NCBI RefSeq assembly: GCF_016698665.1
Contig: NZ_CP068046.1
Location: forward strand, 186,001-250,000
Length of the DNA stretch: 64,000 nt
Source of the DNA: Devosia rhizoryzae
Lineage (GTDB): Bacteria; Pseudomonadota; Alphaproteobacteria; Rhizobiales; Devosiaceae
Direction of reading: 5' to 3'
The translations under genes and the position numbers were made by a program. The notes below the pieces were generated by a model. That model had not been told where the DNA came from. It saw only the letters and a list, made by a program, of their open reading frames with translations, and did no database searches. Numbering within the stretch: position 1 is the stretch's first letter; the number at the start of each line of letters is the position of its first letter. Shown here piece after piece: positions 36,016 through 43,770 of the stretch.

Positions 36016-37644
36016 TTACGCAGCGCTACCGAGCCAGTCGCGCACGATCAGCGCGGCCTGCTTGGGATTTTCTTCGACCAGGGTGCCGACGGTCTTGAGG
36101 GTCTGGAGCTGGGTTTCGCCCATGGACTTGGCGTTCTGGACCCAGGCGGGAGTCTTGTCCCTCGGTTCGTCTTCGACGATGACCTCGACCAGACGCCCAT
36201 CGGCGCCGACCACGCCATTGTGGCCAAGTTCGGCGGCGACCGGCAAAGCCAGCGGCTTGGGCTCCGGCGAGAGAACCTTCTTAAGAAGCGGCCGCATGAC
36301 GAAGAAGACGAGCGCCAGGGCGATAAGAAGTGTGACGGCCATTTCGGCGCCGTCCATGATGTCGTCGCGGGTGAAATCGAGGAGGCCAGCGCCCGAGTCG
36401 GTGCCAGCAATGGCCAGATCCGGACGCTCGGCAAACTGCATGTTGACCACTTCGACGCTGTCGCCGCGATCGGCGGAATAGCCGACGGCCGAGCGCACGA
36501 GCGCCAGGATCTGCGCGACTTCATCGGCGGTGCGCGGCGTATAGGTGAGGTTGCCGGCGCCATCGTCATTGTAGACGCCATCGACCACGACCGCGACCGA
36601 GAGGCGCTTCAGGGCGCCGGCTTCGGTGATGTTGGTCTGGGTGGTTTTGGAAATCTCGTAGTTGACGGTTTCGGAGTTGGACGTGCCCTGTTCGGTCGCG
36701 GTGCCGGGGGCGTTGGAGGCGCCCGGCAGCTCGTTAGCGACGCTGACCTGGCCGTTGGCGGCGCCGGTCGTGTTTTCCGTGTCGCTGGTCTGGGTCGAGC
36801 GAACGACCTGGCCTTCAGGATCGAAGCGCTCTTCGGTGACGGTGGAGCGGTTGAGATCGAGTTCGGCCGAAACCTCGACGCGGGCGCGGCCGGCGCCGAC
36901 GACATTGGCCAGCATGTCTTCGAGGCGCGTGCGCAGACGGTTTTCGTAGCCAAGGGTGCGCTCGTCGGCCTGGGCCGACATCATGCCGGCTTCATCCTGG
37001 CCGGTGCCGGAGGCCAGGAGATTGCCCTGGTCGTCGACGATGGAAACGCGGCTGGGCGAGAGGCCTTCGATGGCGGAACCGACGAGGTGCTGGATGGCGC
37101 GCACTTCGCCGTTGGAGAGTTCGCCACGGACCGAAAGAACGATCGAGGCGGAGGGGTCCTTGCGTTCGCGGCGGAAAAGCTCGCGTTCGGGCAGGACGAG
37201 GTGGACGCGCGCCGACTTGATGCGGGTGAGGGATGAGATGGTGCGGGCCAGCTCGCCTTCGAGGGCGCGAACATTGTTGATGTTCTGGACGAAGCTCGTG
37301 GCGCCCAGGGTGGACTGCTGGTCGAAGATTTCGTAGCCGACCTGCCCGCTGGTGGGCAGGCCTTCGCTGGCCAGCGACATGCGCAGGGTCGTGATCTGGT
37401 CGCGGGGGACGAGGATGGTGTCGCCGTCGCCACGCAGTTCGTAGGGGATGGACTGGGTTTGCAGCTCGGTGAGGATGGCCGAACTGTCTTCAAGGCTCAG
37501 GCCCGAGTAGAGCGGAGCAAGATTGGGCGTCTGGCTGCGCATGATCAAAAAGCCAAAGAAACCCAGCATGAGCACGGCGACCATCACCATGGCGGCGATG
37601 CGCGGCATGCCGATCCGGTTAATGAGGTTGCTTAGACTTTCCAC
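36016..37644 (-). CDS. fliF: Flagellar MS-ring protein FliF
   Basis: A 542-residue membrane ring protein. Helix 1 (about residues 16-36, [19 protein letters not shown] region) and helix 2 (about 428-448, [19 protein letters not shown]) bound a large periplasmic part with the YscJ/FliF domain (about 40-210; [27 protein letters not shown]) and the C-terminal tail binds FliG. First gene of the minus-strand series fliF-fliG-fliH-fliN-flbD-flhA. A CtrA-like box lies about 110 bases upstream. Confidence 0.97.
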   Translation of the reverse strand: MESLSNLINRIGMPRIAAMVMVAVLMLGFFGFLIMRSQTPNLAPLYSGLSLEDSSAILTELQTQSIPYELRGDGDTILVPRDQITTLRMSLASEGLPTSGQVGYEIFDQQSTLGATSFVQNINNVRALEGELARTISSLTRIKSARVHLVLPERELFRRERKDPSASIVLSVRGELSNGEVRAIQHLVGSAIEGLSPSRVSIVDDQGNLLASGTGQDEAGMMSAQADERTLGYENRLRTRLEDMLANVVGAGRARVEVSAELDLNRSTVTEERFDPEGQVVRSTQTSDTENTTGAANGQVSVANELPGASNAPGTATEQGTSNSETVNYEISKTTQTNITEAGALKRLSVAVVVDGVYNDDGAGNLTYTPRTADEVAQILALVRSAVGYSADRGDSVEVVNMQFAERPDLAIAGTDSGAGLLDFTRDDIMDGAEMAVTLLIALALVFFVMRPLLKKVLSPEPKPLALPVAAELGHNGVVGADGRLVEVIVEDEPRDKTPAWVQNAKSMGETQLQTLKTVGTLVEENPKQAALIVRDWLGSAA

Positions 37645-37750
37645 GCCGTCACTCTGGTTTCGTGGCCGCGCACCAGGCGCCCCACTCTCGTCTCGGACAC
37701 CGGCATGTGTTGGCCCACAAACCAGTGGGCAAAAATTACCTAGCGGATGG

Positions 37751-37766
37751 TAAACATTGTCTTAAC
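37751..37766 (-). promoter_or_regulatory. CtrA-like box upstream of fliF
   Basis: TAAA-N7-TTAAC on the plus strand (37751-37766), one mismatch to TTAA-N7-TTAAC, in the gap between fliF and the divergent glutathione transferase. fliF is a classic CtrA-activated operon in Caulobacter, so the position makes sense. Not tested. Confidence 0.45.
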
Positions 37767-37825
37767 TATCGGCTGAAGAATGCTAATTGCGGCAGAAATT
37801 GCCGGGCTTGACGAGGAGGAATTTG

Positions 37826-38446
37826 ATGGTTCGCGTGCTGGGCCGGGTGACGTCGATCAATGTGCGCAAGGTGCTTTGGGCGCTGGACGAGATCGGCGAG
37901 TCTTATTTGCGGGAGGATTGGGGATTGCCGGGGCGTGATCCGAAGGTGCCGGAGTTTTTGGCGCTGAACCCGAACGGGCAGGTTCCGGTGCTGATCGAGG
38001 ACGACGGCAGCGTGCTCTGGGAGAGCAATGGGCTGCTGGTTTATCTGGCGCAGACGCGGGGTGCGCTGTTGCCGGAGGATCGGCGTGCGCTGGGGCTGGC
38101 GCTGCAATGGCTGGGCTGGCAGGCGAGCGAACTCAATCCATCCTGGGGCTATGTCGTGCCGGGATTGTTGCGGCGGATGCCGGGCTACGATGATCCGGAC
38201 AAGATCAGGGAGGCGATCGGGCGCTGGACGGGGACGATGGGAATTTTGGACCGGGAGCTCGAAAAGGGGCGGCCGTTTTTGGCGGGCGATGTGTTTTCAG
38301 TGGCAGATATCGCGGTGGGCCTGAGTTGTCACCGCTGGTTCAAGACGCCGTTCGAGAAGCGGGAATTTCCGGCGGTGCGAGATTATTACGAGCGCTTGCG
38401 CGGGCGAGAGGCAGGGGCGCGCTGGATGCCGGAGGACTATGGGTGA
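37826..38446 (+). CDS. Glutathione S-transferase-family protein
   Basis: A 206-residue protein with an N-terminal thioredoxin-like domain (MVRVLGRVTSINVRKVLWALDEIGE, cis-Pro in NGQVPVLIEDDG, Glu-Ser in LWESNGLLVYLAQ, about residues 65-78) and an all-helical C-terminal domain containing the N-capping FLAGDVFSVADIAVG (about 152). The Ser/Thr after the first strand (TSINV) is in the place of the catalytic residue of bacterial GSTs. A GAGGAGGA ribosome-binding site precedes the ATG at 37826. Substrate unknown. Confidence 0.9.
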   Translation: MVRVLGRVTSINVRKVLWALDEIGESYLREDWGLPGRDPKVPEFLALNPNGQVPVLIEDDGSVLWESNGLLVYLAQTRGALLPEDRRALGLALQWLGWQASELNPSWGYVVPGLLRRMPGYDDPDKIREAIGRWTGTMGILDRELEKGRPFLAGDVFSVADIAVGLSCHRWFKTPFEKREFPAVRDYYERLRGREAGARWMPEDYG

Positions 38447-38452
38447 GGCGGA

Positions 38453-38488
38453 CCCCCAACCAGCCTCCGCCGTTAGGCGGGGGAGGAG
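38453..38488. repeat. Intergenic repeat (family C)
   Basis: CCCCCAACCAGCCTCCGCC, spacer, GGCGGGGGAGGAG, a divergent copy of the unit at 3023 and 28691, placed just after the GST stop. Confidence 0.6.
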
Positions 38489-38535
38489 TTCGATCGTGTT
38501 CGGGGCAAGATAATTGGCCTACTTAAGCGCAACAA

Positions 38536-38573
38536 AAAGGCCCGCCGGATTGCTCCGGCGGGCCTTCTTTTCA
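38536..38573. terminator. Terminator between GST and sciP
   Basis: AAGGCCCGCCGGA and its complement form a 13-bp stem with a small loop, followed by CTTTTC on the plus strand and preceded by an A run (AACAAAAAGG). It can end both converging transcripts. Confidence 0.9.
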
Positions 38574-38585
38574 CGACCGGGAGTG

Positions 38586-38873
38586 TTAGCCCTCGCGGTA
38601 ATGCTGGATCCACGTTGTCCGCAGTCCGGCAAGGCCGTGTTTGTCGATGGCGGCCTGCCAGTTGAGGAATTCGTCGACACTGAGCGTGTAGCGCTCGCAG
38701 GCTTCTTCAAGGCTGAGGAGGCCACCGCGGACTGCGGCAACGACTTCGGCCTTGCGCCGGATAACCCACCGGCGGGTATTGGCTGGCGGGAGATCCGCGA
38801 TCGTCAGCGGACTTCCATCCGGGCCGATAACGTACTTCACGCGTGGACGCATCTGGACGGTCATTCTACTCAC
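38586..38873 (-). CDS. sciP: CtrA inhibitor SciP (DUF1153)
   Basis: A 95-residue DNA-binding-like protein of the DUF1153 family. Marks include VKYVIGPDGSPLTIADLPP, RWVIRRKAEVVAAVRGGLLSLEEACERY and TLSVDEFLNWQAAIDKHGLAGLRTT, covering two helix-turn-helix-like segments. In Caulobacter SciP binds CtrA and blocks activation of its targets at specific promoters. An internal ATG three codons later is an alternative start. It lies downstream of flgD on the same strand. Confidence 0.92.
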   Translation of the reverse strand: MSRMTVQMRPRVKYVIGPDGSPLTIADLPPANTRRWVIRRKAEVVAAVRGGLLSLEEACERYTLSVDEFLNWQAAIDKHGLAGLRTTWIQHYREG

Positions 38874-39003
38874 TACTCAAACCTGACCATGGCTTGGAGC
38901 GTAGCCGAACGGGCTTAAAAAACCCTCAAGGGGAAACTTACAACAGGTTAAGAATGAAGGAGAATTTTGATCACTTTGGCATGGGCGAGGCCAAAGGATG
39001 CGA

Positions 39004-39027
39004 CCCTCCCAACATGTGCTGGGAGGG
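39004..39027 (-). terminator. Hairpin after flgD
   Basis: CCCTCCCA and TGGGAGGG (39004-39011, 39020-39027) form an 8-bp stem around eight bases, 28 bases past the flgD stop. No T run follows on the minus strand, so it may be a processing or weak termination site before sciP. Confidence 0.45.
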
Positions 39028-39055
39028 CAAAAGCTTGTAGCGGCGATCGCCGGGC

Positions 39056-39748
39056 TTAGCTGCCGGAGCCGGTGGCCGGGGTGGTGGCGGCCTGCAGGCG
39101 GACGTCGGTGACGTCGGACAAGGCGACCTTGTTCTTGCCGACCGTGAGCATGGGCTCGGTGCCGGAGAAATCCACGGCGGTGACGGTGCCGATGGAGGAC
39201 GTGGAGACCGCCACTTCCTTGCCCGAAAGGTTGGTGCCCTTGATCTCGATCGTATAAACCCCATCCGGCTTCTTGTTGCCGTCCGAGCCCATGCCGTCCC
39301 AGAGGAAATTGCCCGGGCCCTGATTGAGTGCACCGTTTTCGGTATAGACAGTGTTGCCCTTGGCGTCCTTGATGGTGACGGTGGCGTTGGCGACGTTGGC
39401 ATCGGCGGTATAGGCCCACATGGCCCCGCCGTCCTTGAGTTCGCCGGTCTTGCCGGAAGCGGTGACCTGTTTGCCGATATAGCTCACGGCATCGGCGCGG
39501 AAACCGTTTTGGGTATTGAGCAATAGCGCTTCGAGGAAGTCGTTGGTCTTAAGTTGCTGCTCGACGCCGGTGAACTGCACCAGCTGCTGGGTGAACTGGT
39601 TGGTGTCGAGCGGATCGAGCGGGTTCTGGTTCTTGAGCTGCGTCGTCAGGATCGACAGGAAGGTGTCGAAATTGTCGGCAATGGTGGAGCGGGAGAGATT
39701 GCTGACGCCGGATGTATTTGCGGCGCCGCCGACGCTATCGATGGCCAT
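39056..39748 (-). CDS. flgD: Flagellar hook capping protein FlgD
   Basis: A 230-residue protein: N-terminal conserved FDTFLSILTTQLKNQNPLDPLDTNQFTQQLVQFTGVEQQLK (about residues 27-67), then a tudor-like and fibronectin-like C-terminal part (GNFLWDGMGSDGNKKPDGVYTIEI). FlgD caps the growing hook. The ATG at 39748 is preferred to the overlapping TTG one codon earlier. Eleven bases downstream of fliK and probably transcribed with it from the sigma-54 promoter. Confidence 0.96.
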   Translation of the reverse strand: MAIDSVGGAANTSGVSNLSRSTIADNFDTFLSILTTQLKNQNPLDPLDTNQFTQQLVQFTGVEQQLKTNDFLEALLLNTQNGFRADAVSYIGKQVTASGKTGELKDGGAMWAYTADANVANATVTIKDAKGNTVYTENGALNQGPGNFLWDGMGSDGNKKPDGVYTIEIKGTNLSGKEVAVSTSSIGTVTAVDFSGTEPMLTVGKNKVALSDVTDVRLQAATTPATGSGS

Positions 39749-39759
39749 CAATGGTCTCC

Positions 39760-41331
39760 CTAAGCGATGATGTTGACGCCGCGCGCTTGCAGCGTGCCGC
39801 GATAAAGGTTGACGGTGGGCGTGGGCTCGGGGGTTTCGTCGACCGGCTTGCCATTGTCATTGGCCGTGCCGTGGCCGGCGTTCTGGCCCTTCTGGCCATC
39901 CCCCATGCCGGGCTGGCCGGCGAAGGGGTTTTGTTTCAGGGAAAATTCGAGATTGGTCTTGCCGGCATCGACACCGGCCTGTTGCAGGGCGCGTTCGAGG
40001 CCGCGTTGGTCGCGCTGCATGAGGTCAAGCGTTTCGGCTTTTTCGACCGTGAGACGGGCGCTGACCGATCCGGCATTGTCGATTTCGAGCCGCACGTCGA
40101 TGCGGCCAAGTTCGGGCGGATCGAGGCGGATCTGAAAGCGGGTATTGCCGCCCTCGACTTGGCGCGCCATTTCGAAGGCGATCTGCGGCAGGTTGAGTTG
40201 CTGCTGGCTGGTCTGGTAGCCGGGCTGGGTTACGACGCGGGTGGTGGCGGCGGAATCGATGCGGGGCGTTGCGGGCTGCTGGCTGGCCTGCGGGTCGACG
40301 GGCGCCGGCTCGTTTGCCGTTGGCGCAATGAAGGCCTGAGGATTGGCGGGTTCGCGGCGCGCTTCGACGCGATCGCGCGGGGCCGAGTCCGCCGGTTGAT
40401 CGGGTTTAGCGTCGGGTTTTGGCGCAGCATCGACTGGGTCGCTGAGCTTGGCTGCCGGGGCAGGAGCCTCCGCTGACTCAGCGGTCTTTCCGGCCAGCAC
40501 CGGCTCGGTGAGTTTCAGTGCCGGGAGGGCAAGCTCGGGCTCCTGTGGCACCTCCGTCTTGGCGAGGCCCGCGGCGACGCGGGCGAGGGCTTCGTTGATT
40601 TCGGCAGATGGAGGCTGGCCGGGGGGCATGCCGATGGCGGCAAGCTTCTCATCCGGCACGGCATCGGCATCGAGCGCCGCAAGCATCGCGCCAAGCTTGT
40701 CGCCGACCTGCTTGAGCTTGGCGAGGGCGGCGGCTTCGCCGCTGATCGACGCAGCATCGTCGGCCTTGCTCGCGACGGCGATGGATTGTGCCAGCGGCGC
40801 GAGAAGCTGGGTCAGCGCACCGGCGAGCCCGGTATCTTCGGCGCCGGTTTCGAGGAGGACAGCAAAATCCTCGGGGACGGGCAGGGTGGCGAGATCGAGC
40901 CCCAGAGCATCGGCCAAGCCGGTGAGGGCCGTATCGACTTGCTTCAGGAGATCGGGATCGAGCGGCCGGCCGGCATCGAGGCTGGCCTTGAGCGTGCCCA
41001 AGGCCTCGACGAGATTGAGGACGGGCGCTGGGTTGGGGGCCATGACTGGTGCGGCAACCGGATCAACGGTTATGTCCGTTTGTGCCTCGGCCTCCGGCTC
41101 GCCAGCACCTGTTTCCAGGCCGAGCGCAAAAACGTTGCCGATGGCGCTGTCGAGGGTGACCTGGCCTGTCGGGGCTGCAATTTCCGGCGCGGTGTTGCCG
41201 AGCAGGGCGGCAAAAAGGGCGAGCGCGTCGCTGCCCGCGGTGGCGGCTTGCGGCGCGGCGCCGAGTTGCGCCGCAAAGGAGTGCGTGGCGGCGGGGCTGA
41301 TAACGGTCAGGTGTGAAGCCACGATGGGCAT
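39760..41331 (-). CDS. fliK: Flagellar hook-length control protein (FliK-like)
   Basis: A 523-residue protein with an Ala/Pro/Asp-rich, low-complexity N-terminal two thirds, as expected of a molecular ruler, and a C-terminal Flg_hook domain (about residues 365-450: FEMARQVEGGNTRFQIRLDPPELGRIDVRLEIDNAGSVSARLTVE). The start used (MPIVASHL) follows the sigma-54 promoter by about 20 bases of leader; a Met 23 codons upstream would place the promoter inside the gene. Forms an operon with flgD. Confidence 0.88.
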   Translation of the reverse strand: MPIVASHLTVISPAATHSFAAQLGAAPQAATAGSDALALFAALLGNTAPEIAAPTGQVTLDSAIGNVFALGLETGAGEPEAEAQTDITVDPVAAPVMAPNPAPVLNLVEALGTLKASLDAGRPLDPDLLKQVDTALTGLADALGLDLATLPVPEDFAVLLETGAEDTGLAGALTQLLAPLAQSIAVASKADDAASISGEAAALAKLKQVGDKLGAMLAALDADAVPDEKLAAIGMPPGQPPSAEINEALARVAAGLAKTEVPQEPELALPALKLTEPVLAGKTAESAEAPAPAAKLSDPVDAAPKPDAKPDQPADSAPRDRVEARREPANPQAFIAPTANEPAPVDPQASQQPATPRIDSAATTRVVTQPGYQTSQQQLNLPQIAFEMARQVEGGNTRFQIRLDPPELGRIDVRLEIDNAGSVSARLTVEKAETLDLMQRDQRGLERALQQAGVDAGKTNLEFSLKQNPFAGQPGMGDGQKGQNAGHGTANDNGKPVDETPEPTPTVNLYRGTLQARGVNIIA

Positions 41332-41360
41332 CCTCGGACAGACATATTCCGGATCATCGA

Positions 41361-41376
41361 TGCAAGTGGCTTGCCA
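41361..41376 (-). promoter_or_regulatory. Sigma-54 (-24/-12) promoter for fliK-flgD
   Basis: On the minus strand TGGCAAG-N4-TTGCA, differing at one position from the consensus TGGCACG-N4-TTGCA and with the invariant GG and GC ten bases apart. The predicted start of transcription is about 20 bases before the fliK ATG. FlbD, encoded 7.5 kb away, is the expected activator. Confidence 0.8.
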
Positions 41377-41560
41377 GTTATGATTATCGAGCGCGGTCAA
41401 CCGGTTGGCGGTGAGTTGCTAACGATCAGTCGTCGCAGGGTGGTCATCCCTGCCGCCCAATCGGCAAAAGCTGCCGGGCGGTGGACAGGCTTTCTTTGGG
41501 AGCGTAAAACGCCCGCACATCGTAGCCGCTGGCCCTTGACCCCAACCGGATACCCAGGAA

Positions 41561-42712
41561 ATGCTGAACTCGCTTGATATCGCCAAGCGCCCAGAGGACA
41601 CGCGCGTTGTTGTCGCCATGTCCGGGGGCGTGGATTCTTCCGTCGTTGCCGGCCTCCTTGCCAAAGAAGGCTATGAGGTGGTCGGCGTCACCCTCCAGCT
41701 TTACGATCATGGCGAGGCAACGCACCGCAAGGGCGCCTGCTGCGCGGGGCAGGACATCCACGATGCCCGTCGGGTCGCGGCAAAGCTGGGCATTCCCCAT
41801 TATGTGCTCGACTATGAAGAGCGCTTCAAGAATGCGGTGATCGAGCCCTTCGCCAATGCCTACCAGCAGGGCGAAACGCCGGTGCCCTGCATTGCCTGCA
41901 ACCAGAGCGTCAAATTCGTCGACCTGATGACGGTGGCGCAGGAACTGGGCGCCGACGTCTTGGCCACCGGCCATTATGTGCAGACGCGGCTGGGCGCGGA
42001 CGGCCGCCGGCACTTGTTCCGGCCGGTCGATAGCGACCGCGACCAGAGCTATTTCCTGTTTGCGACGACGCAGAGCCAGCTCGATTTCCTGCGCTTTCCA
42101 CTGGGCGGCATGAGCAAGGCCATGGTGCGCGAACATGCGCGGGAAATGGGGCTCGAGATTGCCGAAAAGCACGACAGCCAGGACATCTGCTTTGTGCCGC
42201 AGGGAAAGTATGCCGACATCATCCGCAAGATGCATCCCGAGGCGCTAGCCACGGGCGAGATCGTGCATCTGGACGGACGCGTGCTCGGCACCCATGAGGG
42301 CATCGTTCATTATACGATCGGCCAGCGCAAAGGCCTTGGGGTCGCGGCGGGCGAGCCGCTTTACGTGGTCAAGCTCGAGCACAAGACCGGACGCGTCGTG
42401 GTCGGTCCGCGCGAGGCGCTGAAGACGCACACGGTGCGGCTGCGGGATGTGAACTGGCTGGGCGCCATGCCCCTGGCGGAAGCGGCGTCGGGCAATGGCG
42501 CGCCGGTCGAGGTCAAGGTGCGCTCGACCCGCGGGCCGCAGCCGGCGGTGATCCAGATGGTGGGCGGGCAGGTGTTCGTGACGCTGGTCAGCGGCGAATA
42601 TGGTGTGTCGCCGGGACAGGCCTGCGTGTTCTACACCGATGACTCGGCGACCAGCGAAGTGCTGGGCGGCGGGTTTATCGCCGAGGCCGTGCCGCAGGCG
42701 CTGGTCGCCTAG
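41561..42712 (+). CDS. mnmA: tRNA-specific 2-thiouridylase MnmA
   Basis: Catalyses 2-thiolation of the wobble uridine of tRNA-Lys, -Glu and -Gln. The 383-residue protein has the PP-loop [18 protein letters not shown] (about residues 16-33), the first active-site Cys in [11 protein letters not shown] (about 111) and the second in [13 protein letters not shown] (about 208), followed by an RNA-binding beta domain with [17 protein letters not shown] at the end. An AGGAAATG ribosome-binding site overlaps the start. Confidence 0.97.
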   Translation: MLNSLDIAKRPEDTRVVVAMSGGVDSSVVAGLLAKEGYEVVGVTLQLYDHGEATHRKGACCAGQDIHDARRVAAKLGIPHYVLDYEERFKNAVIEPFANAYQQGETPVPCIACNQSVKFVDLMTVAQELGADVLATGHYVQTRLGADGRRHLFRPVDSDRDQSYFLFATTQSQLDFLRFPLGGMSKAMVREHAREMGLEIAEKHDSQDICFVPQGKYADIIRKMHPEALATGEIVHLDGRVLGTHEGIVHYTIGQRKGLGVAAGEPLYVVKLEHKTGRVVVGPREALKTHTVRLRDVNWLGAMPLAEAASGNGAPVEVKVRSTRGPQPAVIQMVGGQVFVTLVSGEYGVSPGQACVFYTDDSATSEVLGGGFIAEAVPQALVA

Positions 42713-42713
42713 G

Positions 42714-42920
42714 GCCTCCTCATCCGCCCTTCGGGCAACTTCTCCCGCGAGGGGAGAAGGCGATGGTGCACCATCTCGAACAATCTTCGCTTCTCCCCTT
42801 GCGGGAGAAGGTGGCGCGGAGCGCCGGATGACGGGGATATTCCCGCAATTTCAGTGTTGTGGAGGATCCCCCTCACCGACTCGGCTGCGCCGAGCCACCT
42901 CTCCCCGAGGGGGAGAGGAA
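42714..42920. repeat. Array of family B palindromic repeats after mnmA
   Basis: Three hairpin units: CTTCTCCCGCGAGGGGAGAAGG (near 42738), CTTCTCCCCTTGCGGGAGAAGG (near 42790) and CACCTCTCCCCGAGGGGGAGAGG (near 42896). The same motif occurs at 32391. Together they separate mnmA from the convergent small membrane gene. Confidence 0.7.
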
Positions 42921-42928
42921 TAGAGAGT

Positions 42929-43114
42929 TCAATTCCCGCCGAGCTGTTCCGCCGTCGGGTTTTTCGCGGCATTCGACGCTTCCTTGAGGGCGTTGTAATC
43001 GCCCAAACCCCCCATCATCATCGAAATGGTGATGAGCAGCACCAGCGCGCCCATGCAGAGCAGGAAAATGCGGGTGCGGTTGAGGCCAAGTGGGCCTTTG
43101 GGGTCGTCGCTCAT
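42929..43114 (-). CDS. Small single-pass membrane protein
   Basis: A 61-residue protein (MSDDPKGPLGLNRTRIFLLCMGALVLLITISMMMGG...) with one membrane helix (about residues 16-34) between a basic N-terminus and a short hydrophilic tail. The ATG at 43114 was chosen because the previous 41 codons are unlikely protein. No recognised family; it is divergent from the ECF sigma gene. Confidence 0.6.
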   Translation of the reverse strand: MSDDPKGPLGLNRTRIFLLCMGALVLLITISMMMGGLGDYNALKEASNAAKNPTAEQLGGN

Positions 43115-43206
43115 AGGGGCCTCTAAGAAAATAGCCTGCCCACCCAAAGGAAGGGCGCGGCAGGGGCGTCTTAGGCTTAAGAATAGCCCGTCGAGCAAAC
43201 AAGTGC

Positions 43207-43770
43207 ATGCATGAAGTGTTGGGACTGACCGCCGCACCCAAGCCGGACCCTGAGGCGCTCACCCGAGCGCTGCTTACCCGCGCGTGCGGCGGCGATGGCA
43301 CGGCTTTCGGCGAGCTGCTTGCCGGGCACTATGACCTTATATTCCGCGCCGCTTTTCGCTGGTGCGGCGACCGCAGCGACGCCGAAGATATCGCGCAGGA
43401 TGTGTGCGTGAAGCTCGGATCAGCCATTGCCGGTTTTGATGGGCGAAGTGCCTTCTCCAGCTGGCTCTACCGGATTACGCTTAATGCCGTGCGTGATTTC
43501 CAGCGTGCCCGCAGCCGGCGCGGGCGCCACGCAGATGCCTTTGCCGAGATCACTTCGGCGGAGCAGGCGGCCGATCAGGAATCGACGGTGACCCATGGGC
43601 AGCTTTGGGCTGCGGTGCGGCGCTTGCCCGAGAAACAACGAGACGCGGTGCTCCTGGTTTATGCCGAAGAGCTCAGCCATGCCGAAGCCGCCACCATCAT
43701 GGGCATCAAAGAAGCCACGGTCGGCTTTCATGTGCACCAAGCCCGCAAGACCTTGAGGGGGCTGTTATGA
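43207..43770 (+). CDS. ECF-family RNA polymerase sigma factor
   Basis: A 187-residue sigma factor with region 2 (LAGHYDLIFRAAFRWCGDRSDAEDIAQDVCVKL, about residues 38-71, and FSSWLYRITLNAVRDFQR) and region 4 (RLPEKQRDAVLLVYAEELSHAEAATIMGIKEATVGFHVHQARKTL, about 138-182). No separate anti-sigma gene follows; the next gene, whose ATG overlaps this stop (ATGA), encodes a membrane protein with a VWA domain, its likely regulator. Confidence 0.92.
   Translation: MHEVLGLTAAPKPDPEALTRALLTRACGGDGTAFGELLAGHYDLIFRAAFRWCGDRSDAEDIAQDVCVKLGSAIAGFDGRSAFSSWLYRITLNAVRDFQRARSRRGRHADAFAEITSAEQAADQESTVTHGQLWAAVRRLPEKQRDAVLLVYAEELSHAEAATIMGIKEATVGFHVHQARKTLRGLL

Noticed and set aside
34751..36481. 576-codon plus-strand frame opposite fliF, fliG and fliH
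   Set aside because: Composition and position are explained by the three well-supported flagellar genes on the other strand.
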